Source of the DNA: Planctomycetaceae bacterium
Lineage (GTDB): Bacteria; Planctomycetota; Phycisphaerae; SM23-33
Length of the DNA: 64,000 nt
Assembly: GCA_021371965.1 (NCBI GenBank)
Contig: JAJFVE010000183.1
Location: 1-64,000 of the forward strand
Reading direction: 5' to 3'
In this document: piece by piece, positions 1 through 7,274 of the stretch
Position numbering within the stretch: position 1 is the first letter of the stretch
How the letters are laid out: each line of letters starts with the position of its first letter
Made by a program: the position numbers and the translations under genes
The notes under the pieces: model-generated
Databases searched by the model: none
Told to the model about the DNA's origin: nothing
What the model saw: the letters and a program-made list of their open reading frames with translations, nothing else

Positions 1-413
1 GCCCCTTTGTCGGCCGAGCATTGCGGGGTGGCCTTCTCCTCGACCCATCCGGCCGAGATGTAATACGTGCCCGGAAAGCGGGCGAACTGCTCCTTGTACG
101 CGCTGTCGGAGCCCAGGAACAGGGCGATGCAGTCGTTGACGCGCGGAATCGCCAGAGGGATCGTCCGCGCGTGAATGCCCACCGCCCCCAGCCCGCACAC
201 GCCGTAGCCGATGGCGATCAGGTCGCCGCGCTTCTGGGCAGTGGCCTCGTCGACGGCCTCCTGCAGCCGGCGGCGCAGCTCTCGCGGGGTGCTGTGCAGC
301 CCGCCGGGCAGGAACGACAACGAGACGTCGAATCCCAGCCTGGCGACCAGGTCTTTCAGATCGATCGCCAGCACGCCGCAGGCGATCACGTGAACGCGAT
401 TGATCTTTTCCAC
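1..413 (-). CDS. DUF1638 family protein, C-terminus outside window
   Basis: Reading the minus strand from a GTG at 413 gives about 137 codons with no stop up to the window edge, so the gene is partial at its 3' end. A GAAGGAGG ribosome-binding site lies just upstream. The protein opens with VEKINRVHVIACGVLAID and later has IAIGYGVCGLGAVGIHAR, the Cys/Gly-rich patches I associate with DUF1638. That family has no settled function but is often found near corrinoid-dependent methyltransferases. No signal peptide is seen, so it is probably cytoplasmic. The gene was taken from translation of the minus strand; competing plus-strand frames here lack any recognisable domain. Confidence 0.75.
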   Translation of the reverse strand, partial: MEKINRVHVIACGVLAIDLKDLVARLGFDVSLSFLPGGLHSTPRELRRRLQEAVDEATAQKRGDLIAIGYGVCGLGAVGIHARTIPLAIPRVNDCIALFLGSDSAYKEQFARFPGTYYISAGWVEEKATPQCSADKG

Positions 414-433
414 AGCCGGAAGGCCTCCTTCAG

Positions 434-458
434 TGTGGCATGGGCAGTCTTGCCCATG
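434..458. repeat. Dispersed hairpin repeat, copy A (TGTGGCATGGGC...GCCCATG)
   Basis: CATGGGCA at 439-446 and TGCCCATG at 451-458 form a perfect 8-bp stem with a 4-base loop, preceded by TGTGG. Similar units lie at about 7137-7193, 12151-12175, 23731-23755 and 32273-32296, all outside coding sequence. There is no associated transposase. Confidence 0.7.
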
Positions 459-530
459 CGTCCCGGTAGGTTAGCGGCGGAGCTCTCTACGGGCGTCTTT
501 ATGGATCAGCGAAAAACCCGTCGAGCATCA

Positions 531-556
531 GCCTTCGCCAAGGCTACGGCTTGACA
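531..556. repeat. Short inverted repeat AGCCTT-CGCC-AAGGCT
   Basis: AGCCTT and AAGGCT form a 6-bp stem around CGCC, followed by TTGACA at 551-556. No fitting -10 element lies 16-18 bases beyond it, so I do not call a promoter. It looks like another intergenic phrase-type repeat. Confidence 0.35.
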
Positions 557-680
557 AGAGCTCGACCGCTAACGTACGCGAGCAAGGTCGAAATTATAGC
601 AATTGTTCCCCGCGCCGCAGAGGATTTCCGTCCCGTACGGATCTCGTGTGGACGTACATCTTCACGGATATGAGAAAAAC

Positions 681-1481
681 ATGAATCTTACAACGAAGAC
701 CAATGCCTTCACGCTGGTGGAACTGCTGGTGGTCATCGCCATCATCGCGGTGCTGGTGGCCATTCTCGTGCCGGTTATCGGCAACTCGCTGGAGAGCGCG
801 CGGTCGGTGGCGTGCTCGACGACGCTCAAGAGCCTCGGCTCGGCCTGGCGGCGCTACGCGATGGATCACAACGACCTGGCGGTTGCCGGGCGCGATTACA
901 CCGATCCCGTCTACTACAAGTTCTGGTCTGGCGCCCAGGAGCGGCCGCCCGCCTCGGCCAGCGACCCGACCAAGTATCACCCCGAGTTGTCGCCGCTGAT
1001 ACCCTACATGGGTGACGGCCGCATGGACGCCTGCCCGGCCTGGTCGGGCCTGCCCAACAACGGACAGATGGGCATCGGGTACAACTGGTTTTACTTCTCG
1101 TATTACGACGGCACTCCGGCCGGAGGCGGGGCCAAGACCTTCAACTGGACGAACATCTACGCCATCCAGCGGCCGGCTTCAAAGGTGCTCTTTGCCGACT
1201 GCGCCCGCAACGTCAAGGCCACTCCGAATCTGCTGGAGACCACGCCGTTCCTGAACCCGCCCTCGCAGAACTACCCGGACTTCCACGCCCGCCACGGCGG
1301 CAAGGGCAACGTCAGTTGGGTCGACGGGCACGTCAGCGAGGAGCGCCCCAAGTGGATCCGGGACGCCTACACGGCCACCGGACAGGCGGCCATCACCCTC
1401 GAGCAGGCGCAGTCGAAAAACGTGGGCGACCTCGATATGGATGGCAATCCTGACACGGACGAGCTCTTTACAGTAGAGTGA
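681..1481 (+). CDS. Type II secretion-like pseudopilin (prepilin N-methylation signal, H-X9-DG type)
   Basis: The product of 266 residues starts MNLTTKTNAFTLVELLVVIA: a short charged leader, the prepilin peptidase site before FTLVELL with Glu at +5, then one long hydrophobic helix. The C-terminal part contains HARHGGKGNVSWVDGHV, the His-x9-Asp-Gly signature typical of the very abundant planctomycete pseudopilin family. Such proteins are processed by prepilin peptidase and held in the cytoplasmic membrane by the N-terminal helix; individual roles are mostly unknown. I chose ATG 681 because it places the leader peptide correctly, although an in-frame opening extends upstream. No other secretion genes are adjacent. 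A second, more degenerate relative lies at 58841-59635. Confidence 0.85.
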   Translation: MNLTTKTNAFTLVELLVVIAIIAVLVAILVPVIGNSLESARSVACSTTLKSLGSAWRRYAMDHNDLAVAGRDYTDPVYYKFWSGAQERPPASASDPTKYHPELSPLIPYMGDGRMDACPAWSGLPNNGQMGIGYNWFYFSYYDGTPAGGGAKTFNWTNIYAIQRPASKVLFADCARNVKATPNLLETTPFLNPPSQNYPDFHARHGGKGNVSWVDGHVSEERPKWIRDAYTATGQAAITLEQAQSKNVGDLDMDGNPDTDELFTVE

Positions 1482-1488
1482 TGGGGTT

Positions 1489-1526
1489 GGTTGACTCGTT
1501 AACTCGTTAATTGGTTAACTCGTTGA
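1489..1526. repeat. Intergenic simple repeat of TTAACTCGTT units
   Basis: Between the pseudopilin and the ABC operon the sequence repeats the word GACTCGTTAACTCGTTAATT, then TTAACTCGTTGAC. It is AT-richer than its surroundings and resembles the other phrase-like repeats of this window. Confidence 0.5.
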
Positions 1527-1577
1527 CGGGGCTGGTTGTTTTCTTCTTCGCCCCGCAGGGGCGCAGAGAGCCTAGCC

Positions 1578-1592
1578 GGGGGCGAAGCCCCC
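1578..1592 (+). other. Small hairpin GGGGGCGAAGCCCCC before the ABC operon
   Basis: GGGGGC and GCCCCC form a 6-bp stem around GAA directly upstream of the GAGAGGA ribosome-binding site of the GTG start at 1604. It could affect translation initiation or be chance in GC-rich DNA. Confidence 0.35.
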
Positions 1593-1603
1593 GAGAGGAT
1601 GCC

Positions 1604-2779
1604 GTGCGCAAGACTGTATGGATCGTCGTGCTCGCGCTGGCGGCTGTGCTGGCCGCGGCGGGCTTCTATCGCGCTGGTTCGACCTCCCATAGCACTTCTT
1701 CTCCTGCGGCGGGTTCGACGCTGACGGTGACCGACCTGGCGGGGCGGAAGGTTTCTCTGCCGGCGCGCATCGAGCGGATCGTTCTGATCCGAAGCCGCGA
1801 CATCTACTCGCTCTCGATGCTGCTGGGCGATGAAGTCGAGTCGAAGATCGTGGCGTGGGGCCCGGACGTCCAAACCTCCGATAAGGACGCCTACGGCAAG
1901 TATCTCCATCGCTATCCTCGCCTGGCGCAGACGCCGGTTCTCGGTTCGATCTTCAGCGACGCCGTCAGCGTCGAGGCGGTCCTGGCGCTCAAGCCCGACC
2001 TGGTTGTCGGCGACGTGTTCATGATCGAACGCGGGTACAAGTGCATCGAAAAACTCCAGCAGACCGGCGTGCCGATCGTCTTCACGGACCAATCGAACGA
2101 CCCGTACACCGGTCCCCAACGGAGCATCGCAATGCTGGGACGCGCCCTGGGCAGAGAGGCGCGGGCGCGGGAGATCGTCGATTTCATGAACCAGGAGTTG
2201 AACAAGGTCCTGTCGCGGCTGGACGCGGTTGGGCCGGCGCGCCCGTCGGTGTATGTGGAGAGCGGGCACCTGGGCCCTTCGCAGTACGGCAACTCGTACG
2301 GCAGCGACAAGAGCGGCAAGGGCACCGCGTGGGGCACCGCGCTGTCGCGCCTGCCGGTCCGCAACATCGCCCTGGGCGCCGCGCCAGCCATGGGACCCAT
2401 CAGCGCCGAGTACCTCATCAAGTCCGACCCGGACGTGATCCTTATGACCGGGGCGAATTGGCCGGCGGCGGCCGATACGATGCACCTGGGCTACAGCACC
2501 TCGCCGGGCGAGGCTCGCAAGTTGTTACAGGGTTTTACCAAGCGGGCGGGGTGGGAGCATCTGTCCGCGGTCAGGAACCGCCGCGTCTACACGGTGTTTC
2601 ACGGGTTTGTGATGCATCCGACGTTCTTTGCCTGCGTGCAGCAGATGGCCAAGTGGTTCTACCCGCAGACGTTCGCGGACCTGGACCCGGCGTCGTCGCT
2701 GGGCGAGTTTCACAAGCGATTCATGCCTTTCGAGTGCAGCGGAACGTGGATGATCGCTTTGGACGAGCAAAATCCATGA
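1604..2779 (+). CDS. ABC transporter substrate-binding protein, Fe-siderophore/cobalamin type
   Basis: The 391-residue product starts at GTG 1604 (VRKTVWIVVLALAAVLAAAGF), a signal or membrane anchor without a lipobox Cys. The mature part opens with LTVTDLAGRKVSLPARIERIV, the usual entry of the periplasmic binding protein fold of BtuF/FhuD type (Peripla_BP_2), and contains ALKPDLVVGD and a YLIKSDPDVILMTG strand. It should capture a metal chelate outside the membrane and hand it to the permease at 3384-4448. The next gene starts inside its stop codon (ATGA), so the four genes form an operon. The substrate cannot be read from sequence: iron chelate and corrinoid are both possible. No riboswitch was found upstream. 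Confidence 0.82.
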   Translation: MRKTVWIVVLALAAVLAAAGFYRAGSTSHSTSSPAAGSTLTVTDLAGRKVSLPARIERIVLIRSRDIYSLSMLLGDEVESKIVAWGPDVQTSDKDAYGKYLHRYPRLAQTPVLGSIFSDAVSVEAVLALKPDLVVGDVFMIERGYKCIEKLQQTGVPIVFTDQSNDPYTGPQRSIAMLGRALGREARAREIVDFMNQELNKVLSRLDAVGPARPSVYVESGHLGPSQYGNSYGSDKSGKGTAWGTALSRLPVRNIALGAAPAMGPISAEYLIKSDPDVILMTGANWPAAADTMHLGYSTSPGEARKLLQGFTKRAGWEHLSAVRNRRVYTVFHGFVMHPTFFACVQQMAKWFYPQTFADLDPASSLGEFHKRFMPFECSGTWMIALDEQNP

Positions 2780-3387
2780 AGAGGCGATTTGTATTTTTCG
2801 ACGTGGACTGCCGCGAGTTGGCCGACGCCGGCGACGGCTTGCAGTTTCGCCCGCGCGTCAAACCGCTGGCCGGGGCCCTTGAGAGCCTGTACGCCCTGGC
2901 CCGGCGGCTCGAGGCGCCGCTGGTCTTTACCACGTGTTGCTCGGGCCGCATGCTGGCGGCTGACAGCCTTGGCGACGTGCTGCTGGTCCCGCTCGACGCG
3001 GGCGACCAGCAGTGGCGCCGGCGGCTGGATTCAGCCGCGCTGATCTGCCTGTCCAAGAAGACGTATCACGAGCCGGCGAAGAATTACGCCTGCCGCGCGT
3101 TTGACATGTTCGCCGACAATGCAAACGCAACGGCCCTGGCGCAGGCGCTGGACGCGGGGGAGTGGATCGTCTTTGGCAACGGGTTCGACCTGTGTGTCAA
3201 CGCGGCGGTGCGGGGCCTGTTGGCGGCGGGGCAGAAGGTCCGCATCGTGACCGACGTGACGGTCGCCAGTGCCAAAGGCTACGGGCGCTGCGGTACGGAA
3301 GAGAACCGCAGCGAGATCCTCGACGACTTCGCCACGCGCGGCGTGCGCCTCTGCACGCTGGACGAACTGAGCGCCGAGCTGTCATGA
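2776..3387 (+). CDS. Isochorismatase-like cysteine hydrolase within the ABC operon
   Basis: The product has 203 residues beginning MKRRFVFFDVDCREL. The pattern fits the isochorismatase-like fold: an early Asp in a hydrophobic strand (Asp9), a Lys in ICLSKKTYHEP (Lys94/95), and a Cys in GNGFDLCVNAAVRGLLAAG (Cys140) followed by a RIVTDVTVAS strand. These would be the Asp-Lys-Cys catalytic triad. The family hydrolyses isochorismate, nicotinamide and related amides or ethers; the present sequence is divergent, so no substrate is assigned. It overlaps the binding protein by ATGA and the permease by ATGA, so its product is made with the transporter and may process the imported ligand. A pure scaffold role is also possible. 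Confidence 0.6.
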   Translation: MKRRFVFFDVDCRELADAGDGLQFRPRVKPLAGALESLYALARRLEAPLVFTTCCSGRMLAADSLGDVLLVPLDAGDQQWRRRLDSAALICLSKKTYHEPAKNYACRAFDMFADNANATALAQALDAGEWIVFGNGFDLCVNAAVRGLLAAGQKVRIVTDVTVASAKGYGRCGTEENRSEILDDFATRGVRLCTLDELSAELS

Positions 3388-4448
3388 TCGCCCGGACGCC
3401 ACATGTCGCGGCTGCCGTCGCCGCCTCGGGCAGCCAGTACCGCCGCATGGGGCGGCGGCGATTGATGGTTCTGGCCGCGGCGGCTGCGGCGCTGCTGGCG
3501 GCGCTGGTGATCGACGTGATGACCGGGCCGGCGACGCTTTCTGTGGGGCAGGTACTGGCAGCGGTGTTCATGCCCGAGTACGTCGAGCCTGCCAATCGCA
3601 CGATCCTGTGGACCTTCCGCATGCCCACGGCGCTGATGGCCGCGGCAGTGGGGGCGGCGCTGGCGGTGGCCGGGGTGCAGATGCAGACGATCCTGAACAA
3701 CCCGCTGGCCAGCCCATACACGCTGGGGGTATCGGCGGCCGCGAGCTTCGGCGCGGCGCTGGTGATGATCGTTCCGGTGGCCCTGCCGCTGGCGGTGACA
3801 GTTCCGGCGTCGGCGTTTGTTTTTGCGATGCTCTCGTGCATGGCGATCTTCGCCGTGGCGCGTCTGCGAGGGGCGGGCACGGAAACGGTCGTTCTGGGCG
3901 GGGTGGCGCTGCTGTTCCTGTTCAACTCGGGCGTGGCCCTGATGCAATACCTGGCGTCGGAAAACCAGTTGCAGGCCATCGTGTTCTGGATCTTCGGCAG
4001 CCTCCAGGGCGCCACGTGGGAGAAGCTGGCCGTCGTCTCGTGCGTTCTGGCGGCGTCGATGGTTCTTCTGGCGATGAGCAGTTGGCGGCTGACCGCCCTG
4101 CGCCTGGGCGAGAGCCACGCCCGCAGCCTGGGCGTCGACGTGCAGCGCCTGCGCCTGCAGACACTGGCGCTGGTGTCGGTGCTGACTGCCGCGGCGGTGT
4201 GTTTCGCCGGGGCGATCGGGTTCATCGGGCTGGTGGCCCCGCACCTGGCGCGGCGGATGGTGGGGGAGGACCAGCGGTATCTGCTGCCGCTTTCGGCGCT
4301 GCTGGGAGCGGTGCTGTTGACGTCGGCCTCGGCGGTGTGCAAGGCGGTGCTGCCCGGGGCGGTGCTGCCGGTGGGCATCGTCACAGCGGTGCTGGGTGTT
4401 CCGTTTTTCGCGGCGATGATCCTGACGTCCAGGAAGTCCTACTGGTGA
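3384..4448 (+). CDS. FecCD/BtuC-family ABC transporter permease
   Basis: The 354-residue protein has about nine to ten hydrophobic segments and the family landmarks RMPTALMAAAVGAALAVAG, MQTILNNPLASPYTLGVS, and near the end AGAIGFIGLVAPHLARRMVG and LPVGIVTAVLGVPFFAAMI. These are diagnostic of the FecCD permease family, which moves iron-siderophores, heme or vitamin B12 across the cytoplasmic membrane as a homodimer. Start ATG 3384 overlaps the previous stop by four bases, and the ATPase gene starts within this gene's last codons. Length and motif order are normal for the family. Confidence 0.93.
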   Translation: MIARTPHVAAAVAASGSQYRRMGRRRLMVLAAAAAALLAALVIDVMTGPATLSVGQVLAAVFMPEYVEPANRTILWTFRMPTALMAAAVGAALAVAGVQMQTILNNPLASPYTLGVSAAASFGAALVMIVPVALPLAVTVPASAFVFAMLSCMAIFAVARLRGAGTETVVLGGVALLFLFNSGVALMQYLASENQLQAIVFWIFGSLQGATWEKLAVVSCVLAASMVLLAMSSWRLTALRLGESHARSLGVDVQRLRLQTLALVSVLTAAAVCFAGAIGFIGLVAPHLARRMVGEDQRYLLPLSALLGAVLLTSASAVCKAVLPGAVLPVGIVTAVLGVPFFAAMILTSRKSYW

Positions 4449-5218
4449 TACTTCAGGGAACCAACCTGAGCTTTTCGTACGGCGCCATGTCGGTGCTGGC
4501 GGGGGTGAATATCCGGATCGAGCGCGGGATCACGGCCATCATCGGGCCCAACGCCGCCGGCAAGAGCACGCTGCTCAAATGCCTCTGCGGGCTGCTGCGG
4601 CCGCATGGGCAGGTCACCCTGGGCGGGCGCGATTTGCGGGGCCTCTCGCGCAAGGATGTGGCTCGCGACGTGAGCTACTTGCCCCAGAACGTCTCGACGC
4701 AGGCGGTGCTGACGGTCTTCGAGGCCCTGCTGCTGGGACGCCTGCCCACGCTGGAGTGGCACGTCAGCGACGCCGACATCAAGGCCGTCGAGGGCGTTCT
4801 ACACGACGTGGGCCTGACCGATCTGGCCGGCCGAGGAATCAACCAGCTCAGCGGCGGGCAGCTTCAACTGGTGAGCATCGCCCAGGCCCTGGCGCGCGAG
4901 CCGGCGGTGCTGCTGCTGGACGAGCCGACATCCAACCTCGATCTGCGACACCAGTTCGAGATTTGCATGCTGATGACGTCGCTGCGGGCGGCGCGCGACC
5001 TGAGCGTGGCCATTGCCGTGCATGATCTCAACGCCGCGGCCCGATTCGCCGATACGGTCTACGTCCTCCATCAGGGGCGAATCCACGGATTCGGCCCGCC
5101 CGCGTCCGTGCTGACGCGCGAGATGATGGCCGAGGTGTACGGCATCGACGCGTCGGTGACCCACGACGCGTCGGGTCGCCCAATGATCACGCCGGTGGGG
5201 CTGAAGGCTGATAGCTGA
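4445..5218 (+). CDS. ABC transporter ATP-binding protein, FecE/BtuD type
   Basis: Starting at GTG 4445, which overlaps the permease stop (GTGA), the product is 257 residues. All ATPase motifs are present: Walker A GPNAAGKST at about 34-42, Q-loop Gln near 81, signature LSGGQ at 135-139, Walker B VLLLDEP with catalytic Glu160, and H-loop His193. The close match to FecE/BtuD/HmuV proteins and the position after a FecCD permease make it the motor of this importer. Longer upstream in-frame extensions overlap the permease gene and are rejected. The operon 1604-5218 encodes binding protein, hydrolase-like protein, permease and ATPase, but no TonB receptor. Confidence 0.93.
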   Translation: MILQGTNLSFSYGAMSVLAGVNIRIERGITAIIGPNAAGKSTLLKCLCGLLRPHGQVTLGGRDLRGLSRKDVARDVSYLPQNVSTQAVLTVFEALLLGRLPTLEWHVSDADIKAVEGVLHDVGLTDLAGRGINQLSGGQLQLVSIAQALAREPAVLLLDEPTSNLDLRHQFEICMLMTSLRAARDLSVAIAVHDLNAAARFADTVYVLHQGRIHGFGPPASVLTREMMAEVYGIDASVTHDASGRPMITPVGLKADS

Positions 5219-5228
5219 CGGCTTCTTC

Positions 5229-5519
5229 CTATAGATTCGACATTGACTTCGACACCACCTGGTTGTTGACGAAGACGACGGTGATGCTCTTGTTGCCCGA
5301 TCGCCAGACCATGTTGGTGGCCGAGGCGCCGACGCCGAGAATCTCCCCGCCGCCGGAGTTCACTTCCTGCGGATCGCCCAGGATATCCTTGACCTGCTCG
5401 ATCGTCATGCCCGTTGTGACGCGATTGTAGTTCGTGCTGTTGACGTGGCTGCACCCTGCCGGCGCCAGGAACAGCGCCACTGCCGTGGCTGCGGCTGTGA
5501 TCGTGACCCACTTGCTCAT
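5229..5519 (-). CDS. Small BamE/SmpA-like lipoprotein
   Basis: The 96-residue product has a lipoprotein signal ending LFLAPAGCSH (lipid-attached Cys23), then NYNRVTTGMTIEQVKDILGDPQEV, the start of the SmpA/BamE-like or DUF3862-like alpha-beta fold, and ends with a VVFVNNQVVSKSM strand. Proteins with this fold bind envelope partners or inhibit enzymes. The gene lies 28 bases downstream of the HtrA gene on the same strand and has an AAGGAG ribosome-binding site, so the two are probably co-transcribed and the lipoprotein may work with the protease at the envelope. It converges on the ABC operon with only 10 bases between the stops. Confidence 0.75.
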   Translation of the reverse strand: MSKWVTITAAATAVALFLAPAGCSHVNSTNYNRVTTGMTIEQVKDILGDPQEVNSGGGEILGVGASATNMVWRSGNKSITVVFVNNQVVSKSMSNL

Positions 5520-5547
5520 CGTTCGCTCCTTGAAGGCTCATGCCTCG

Positions 5548-7053
5548 TCAAGATTTTGAAGGTCCCTCGGGCGTTAGAAACGTGTAGGTGACGCCGCCGG
5601 AGGGCGAGACGATTCGCAGTCGCACGCCCTGGGCGGCGCTGCTGATCAGGCTGTTGAGCTGCTCGGCGGTGCCAATCTCGCGGTCCTGCACCTTGGTGAT
5701 GACCATGCCGGCGCGGAGCCCATGCCCGTCGGCGGCCGAGCCGGGGCGAACCTTCGTGATCAGCACGCCGCGCGGAATGCTCTCGTAGCCGTACTGCATC
5801 GCCAGTTCGTGGGTCACGGTGTCGACGACCAGGCCGAACTGGGCCAGTTCCGCCCCTTGCGGGCGCACCGGGCGGGGCGAGGCGGTGGCCGCCGGCTGCT
5901 CCTGCGGCGTCAGCGAGACGGAGTTCTTCTTGCCGTCGCGGTAATACTCGACGTCGACCTTCTTGCCGGGCGTCAGCGCCGCCGTCATCATGCGCAGATC
6001 GTTGGGCTCGGTGACGGGCTGGCCGTCCAACGCCGTGATGAAGTCACCTTCTTTGATGCCCGCCCTTGCCGCTGGGCTCTCCGGCATCGTCATGGTCACC
6101 AGCACGCCGGCGATGTCCGGCAGGGAGAAGCTCTTGGCCAGGCTGGGGCTGACCTCCTGGACCGTGATGCCCAGGAACCCGCGCGTGACTTTGCCCTTGT
6201 CGATGAGTTGGCGCATGATGTTCCTGGCCATGTTCGACGGCACGGCGAACCCGATCCCCTCGCTGCCGCCGCTCTCGGTGAGGATCGCCGTGTTGATCCC
6301 CACCACCTCGCCTCGCATGTTCACCAGCGGCCCGCCGCTGTTGCCGCGGTTGACGGCCGCATCTGTCTGGATAAAGCTCTGGAACGTGTTGGTCTCGCCG
6401 GTGGTGCGTCCCTTGGCGGAGATGATCCCGGCTGTCACCGTCTGATTGAGCCCCTGCGGCGAGCCGATGGCCAGCACCCAGTTGCCCACTCTTATGGCGT
6501 CGCTGTCGCCCAGGGGGGCGTCGATGAGGTTTCCGGCGTTGACTTTGATCACCGCCAAATCGGTCTGCGGATCGCTGCGGGTCCATTCGACCTTGAGCGA
6601 GCGTCCGTCGGGCAGCGAGACGCGGATCAGGTCGGACTCGGCCACCAGGTGGTAGTTGGTCAGGATGTAGCCTTTGGCCGCGTCGACGACGACTCCGTTG
6701 CCCAGCCCGCGCTTGAGGAACTCGCGTGCCTTCGGCTGGGCGCTGCTGTCGTCGCCGCTGTCGCCGAAGAAGTGTCGCAGGAACTCGTTCATCTCCGGCG
6801 AGGAGTCGATCCGCACCTTCTTGACGACGCGCACCTCGACGACGGCGGGCTTGATCGCCGCCGAGATCTGTGCGAACAGCGGCGACAAGGCGTCGTTCTT
6901 GGACATCGGCCCCAACTGCTCGCGCAGCGCCTCGGTCTGCCCCTTGGTGGCGGCAAAGCTGAACTTCTGAACCAGCCGCGCCCCGTCGATGGCCGCATAG
7001 GCGAAGACGCTCGCAAACAGCGCCACAGGAATCCATTGCTTATTGTGCGGCAT
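5548..7053 (-). CDS. HtrA/DegP-type serine protease with two PDZ domains
   Basis: The 501-residue protein has an N-terminal hydrophobic segment (about 7-22) acting as signal or anchor, a trypsin-like protease domain, and two PDZ domains (about 285-375 and 405-495). The triad is visible: His135 in TNYHLV, Asp165 in TDLAVIK, and Ser239 in GNSGGPL. The protease should degrade or refold misfolded envelope proteins. His is followed by Leu rather than the usual Val, which is minor. ATG 7053 has a GGAGG site seven bases upstream. The small lipoprotein gene follows it. No regulator binding site was recognised. Confidence 0.93.
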   Translation of the reverse strand: MPHNKQWIPVALFASVFAYAAIDGARLVQKFSFAATKGQTEALREQLGPMSKNDALSPLFAQISAAIKPAVVEVRVVKKVRIDSSPEMNEFLRHFFGDSGDDSSAQPKAREFLKRGLGNGVVVDAAKGYILTNYHLVAESDLIRVSLPDGRSLKVEWTRSDPQTDLAVIKVNAGNLIDAPLGDSDAIRVGNWVLAIGSPQGLNQTVTAGIISAKGRTTGETNTFQSFIQTDAAVNRGNSGGPLVNMRGEVVGINTAILTESGGSEGIGFAVPSNMARNIMRQLIDKGKVTRGFLGITVQEVSPSLAKSFSLPDIAGVLVTMTMPESPAARAGIKEGDFITALDGQPVTEPNDLRMMTAALTPGKKVDVEYYRDGKKNSVSLTPQEQPAATASPRPVRPQGAELAQFGLVVDTVTHELAMQYGYESIPRGVLITKVRPGSAADGHGLRAGMVITKVQDREIGTAEQLNSLISSAAQGVRLRIVSPSGGVTYTFLTPEGPSKS

Positions 7054-7136
7054 TCCAACCTCCCCCCGGCGTTATGGTGATTGCCCCCGTCAGTGTCAGA
7101 GGTATTCTATTCAAGCACCGCGGCACAGGCGACCCA

Positions 7137-7193
7137 GTGTGGCACGGGCGTCTCGCCCGCGTTTCAAGAGCATGGCCGAGACGGCCATGCCAC
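7137..7193. repeat. Dispersed hairpin repeat, copies B1/B2 in head-to-head arrangement
   Basis: CGGGCG-TCT-CGCCCG at 7145-7159 is one unit and CATGGCCGAGACGGCCATG at 7171-7189 is a second in opposite orientation. Outer arms GTGGCA (7139-7144) and TGCCAC (7188-7193) also pair, so the whole block can fold as one longer structure. Confidence 0.7.
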
Positions 7194-7237
7194 GCAACGG
7201 GGGGCAAATGCGCGGACCCGCGCGGGGGCGGCCGGGT

Positions 7238-7243
7238 TAGAAT
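7238..7243 (+). promoter_or_regulatory. Candidate -10 element TAGAAT
   Basis: TAGAAT lies 31 bases upstream of the ATG at 7275, in GGGTTAGAATACC. No convincing -35 is present. The same GGTTAGAAT/GGTTAAAAT pattern recurs upstream of other genes here (24522, 28606). Confidence 0.4.
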
Positions 7244-7274
7244 ACCATCGCTGCCCACAGGGGCTGGAGTGCGC

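Noticed and set aside
21..554. Plus-strand opening of 177 codons at the window start
   Set aside because: The opposite strand encodes a DUF1638 protein with a good ribosome-binding site; the plus translation is Arg/Gln/Ala-rich without a domain.
551..579. TTGACA as a promoter for the pseudopilin at 681
   Set aside because: No acceptable -10 at 16-18 bases; the word is part of a short repeat phrase.
1482..1603. Possible riboswitch before the ABC operon
   Set aside because: I looked for the B12 box and other riboswitch cores and found only TTAACTCGTT repeats and a small hairpin.
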